Shown: positions 63,089 to 64,000 of the stretch, in pieces
Layout of the letters: each line of letters begins with the position of its first letter
Position numbering within the stretch: the first letter of the stretch is position 1
Assembly: GCF_003945325.1 (NCBI RefSeq)
Contig: NZ_AP019307.1
Span: 682,001-746,000, forward strand
Length of the DNA: 64,000 bases
Direction of reading: 5' to 3'
Origin: Nocardioides baekrokdamisoli
Lineage (GTDB): Bacteria; Actinomycetota; Actinomycetes; Propionibacteriales; Nocardioidaceae
The notes under the pieces: model-generated
What the model saw: only the letters and a program-made list of their open reading frames with translations
Database searches by the model: none
What the model was told of the DNA's origin: nothing
Translations under genes and position numbers: made by a program

Positions 63089-63997
63089 TCAGTCGCGACT
63101 AACAAGGTTGTGGATGCAGTCCGGACACATGCCGAACTCGCTCGTCGTCCACATACCACAGGACGAGCATCGGTCGATATAACCGTGGGAGCAGTGGAAA
63201 CCGCAGTTGAAGCACACGAAGTCCGGATCGGAATCGGGCGCGCTCAGCCGTTTCACCTCGCCGTCGACAACCGCAGCCCCTTCAACGAACGCTTGCACCT
63301 CGCATTCGGGACACTCGGTGACCGGCCACTCGCCGCCGTCCTTAATCACCTCGTAGGACGAGAGATTTAGAACGCCGACCACGTACTCGGCCGCAGCGGC
63401 TTCCGGATCGTCGGGGCTCCACCAACAGAACAGACACTTGGTGCCATCCGGGACCGTTAGACACGCCTGCGAACAGCGCGGGCAGACCAAGAGCAGATCA
63501 GACGCGTCGAGTTCAGACTTCAGGGTGGCAAGGCGTTCTGCCACAAAGGCCTTGATCTCACCCAAGACGGACGCGATCTCGGACAGAGCGTCTCGTATCA
63601 GGTCAGCCTCACCTGCCGGGGCGTCCGGAAGGATCTGCTTCTCAAGGAACCAGACCACGAAGTCCAGTCCGCGAGCAAGTTCGGTCTTGGTAGCCACAGG
63701 GTCGATGGCGACCACGGCGAAGTGAGCGACGCGGTTCCGCAGCCGCCGCACCGCGTCGACGTTCTGGGCTTGCTGCTTGGAGATGGTGATCCCGACGTTG
63801 GACTCAAGCCGCTTAAGCCCTTGCATCGCGTCAACCGTCGGTACGTCTCCGGCCTTAAAGCCGCTCAACGTCGCCGCATCGACGTTCTTGCACGCCAGCG
63901 TCCAATGCTCCCGAATCAATCGGGCTTTGATCAGGACCTCAATCGCTCCGAACAGGTGGATCGCAGCGTATTTGTTGTCCGCCGGAGACTTTGCCAT
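63089..63997 (-). CDS. HEPN-like protein with C-terminal zinc ribbons (start possibly beyond window)
   Basis: 302 aa from the last Met in the window (63997), which is near the edge, so the true start may be further out. The N-terminal half is all-helical and carries RRLRNRVAHF (Arg87-x4-His92), the R-x4-H signature of HEPN RNases. The C-terminal half has four or five Cys-x2-Cys knuckles: CPRCSQAC, KCLFCWW, CPECEVQAF, CFNCGFHC, RCSSCG and CPDCIHN, i.e. zinc ribbons. Such a layout suits an RNA-cleaving effector or a regulator. It lies 140 bp upstream of TcmP on the same strand. No family name can be given. Confidence 0.65.
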   Translation of the reverse strand: MAKSPADNKYAAIHLFGAIEVLIKARLIREHWTLACKNVDAATLSGFKAGDVPTVDAMQGLKRLESNVGITISKQQAQNVDAVRRLRNRVAHFAVVAIDPVATKTELARGLDFVVWFLEKQILPDAPAGEADLIRDALSEIASVLGEIKAFVAERLATLKSELDASDLLLVCPRCSQACLTVPDGTKCLFCWWSPDDPEAAAAEYVVGVLNLSSYEVIKDGGEWPVTECPECEVQAFVEGAAVVDGEVKRLSAPDSDPDFVCFNCGFHCSHGYIDRCSSCGMWTTSEFGMCPDCIHNLVSRD

Positions 63998-64000
63998 CTC

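Overview
The window is high-GC actinobacterial DNA. The gene content (Kgd, WhiB1-like protein, SigH/RshA-like pair, PdtaS-like kinase, bL37, DUF6104) and a conspicuous use of GTACGC words point to the Propionibacteriales, most likely a Nocardioidaceae-type organism. The family assignment is inference. The order WhiB - PdtaS - bL37 - RshA - SigH - SRAP - AroA - RsgA, plus a DesA3-like desaturase with its reductase, recalls the Mycobacterium tuberculosis Rv3219-Rv3230c neighbourhood.

Layout. 1-6.3 kb: a minus-strand operon argS-lysA-hom-thrC-thrB with 4-bp start/stop overlaps (aspartate-family amino acids and Arg-tRNA synthesis). 6.4-12.8 kb: a tRNA-Arg(CCG) gene followed by a roughly 6.3-kb genomic island bounded by an 18-bp copy of the tRNA 3' end. 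It carries a broken tyrosine recombinase with several core-binding modules, an XRE-ImmA/IrrE metalloprotease plus PIN-domain pair behind a palindromic operator, a P63C protein and a DUF4062 protein. 12.8-22 kb: EthD, GNAT, ICMT-like, glycan genes (GT61, GDP-mannose dehydratase-like), an old yellow enzyme, a methyltransferase and a Na+/H+ antiporter with a UBP-type zinc finger. 22-30.9 kb: kgd (2-oxoglutarate decarboxylase), DUF6104, membrane and secreted proteins, and an amine oxidase. 30.9-34 kb: an acyl desaturase/ferredoxin-reductase operon with a palindromic operator and a divergent TetR regulator. 34-40 kb: MFS exporter, SDR and MDR oxidoreductases, malic enzyme, nickel SOD with its maturation protease, and a sigma-70 factor.

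40-50.5 kb: the stress and redox regulators (WhiB, PdtaS-like kinase, SigH/RshA-like pair), SRAP, a degenerate GGDEF protein, a large ECF sigma factor fused to a membrane anchor and extracytoplasmic domains, then aroA and rsgA. 50.5-57 kb: hisN, secreted proteins, FKBP, S4 and DUF445 proteins. Two arrays of a 22-bp repeat lie in opposite orientation, each between convergent genes. 57-60.4 kb: metabolic genes, an SMR exporter with a divergent TetR gene under a double palindromic operator, and initiator tRNA-Met.

60.8-64 kb looks acquired. A perfect LexA-type SOS box precedes a phage Gp37/Gp68-like three-cysteine protein, convergent with its usual partner TcmP, which has methyltransferase-like motifs. 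Upstream of TcmP is a protein with a HEPN-type R-x4-H motif and zinc ribbons. This cluster, with the island at 6.5-12.7 kb, is the best candidate for poorly described biology (DNA-damage-linked or defence).
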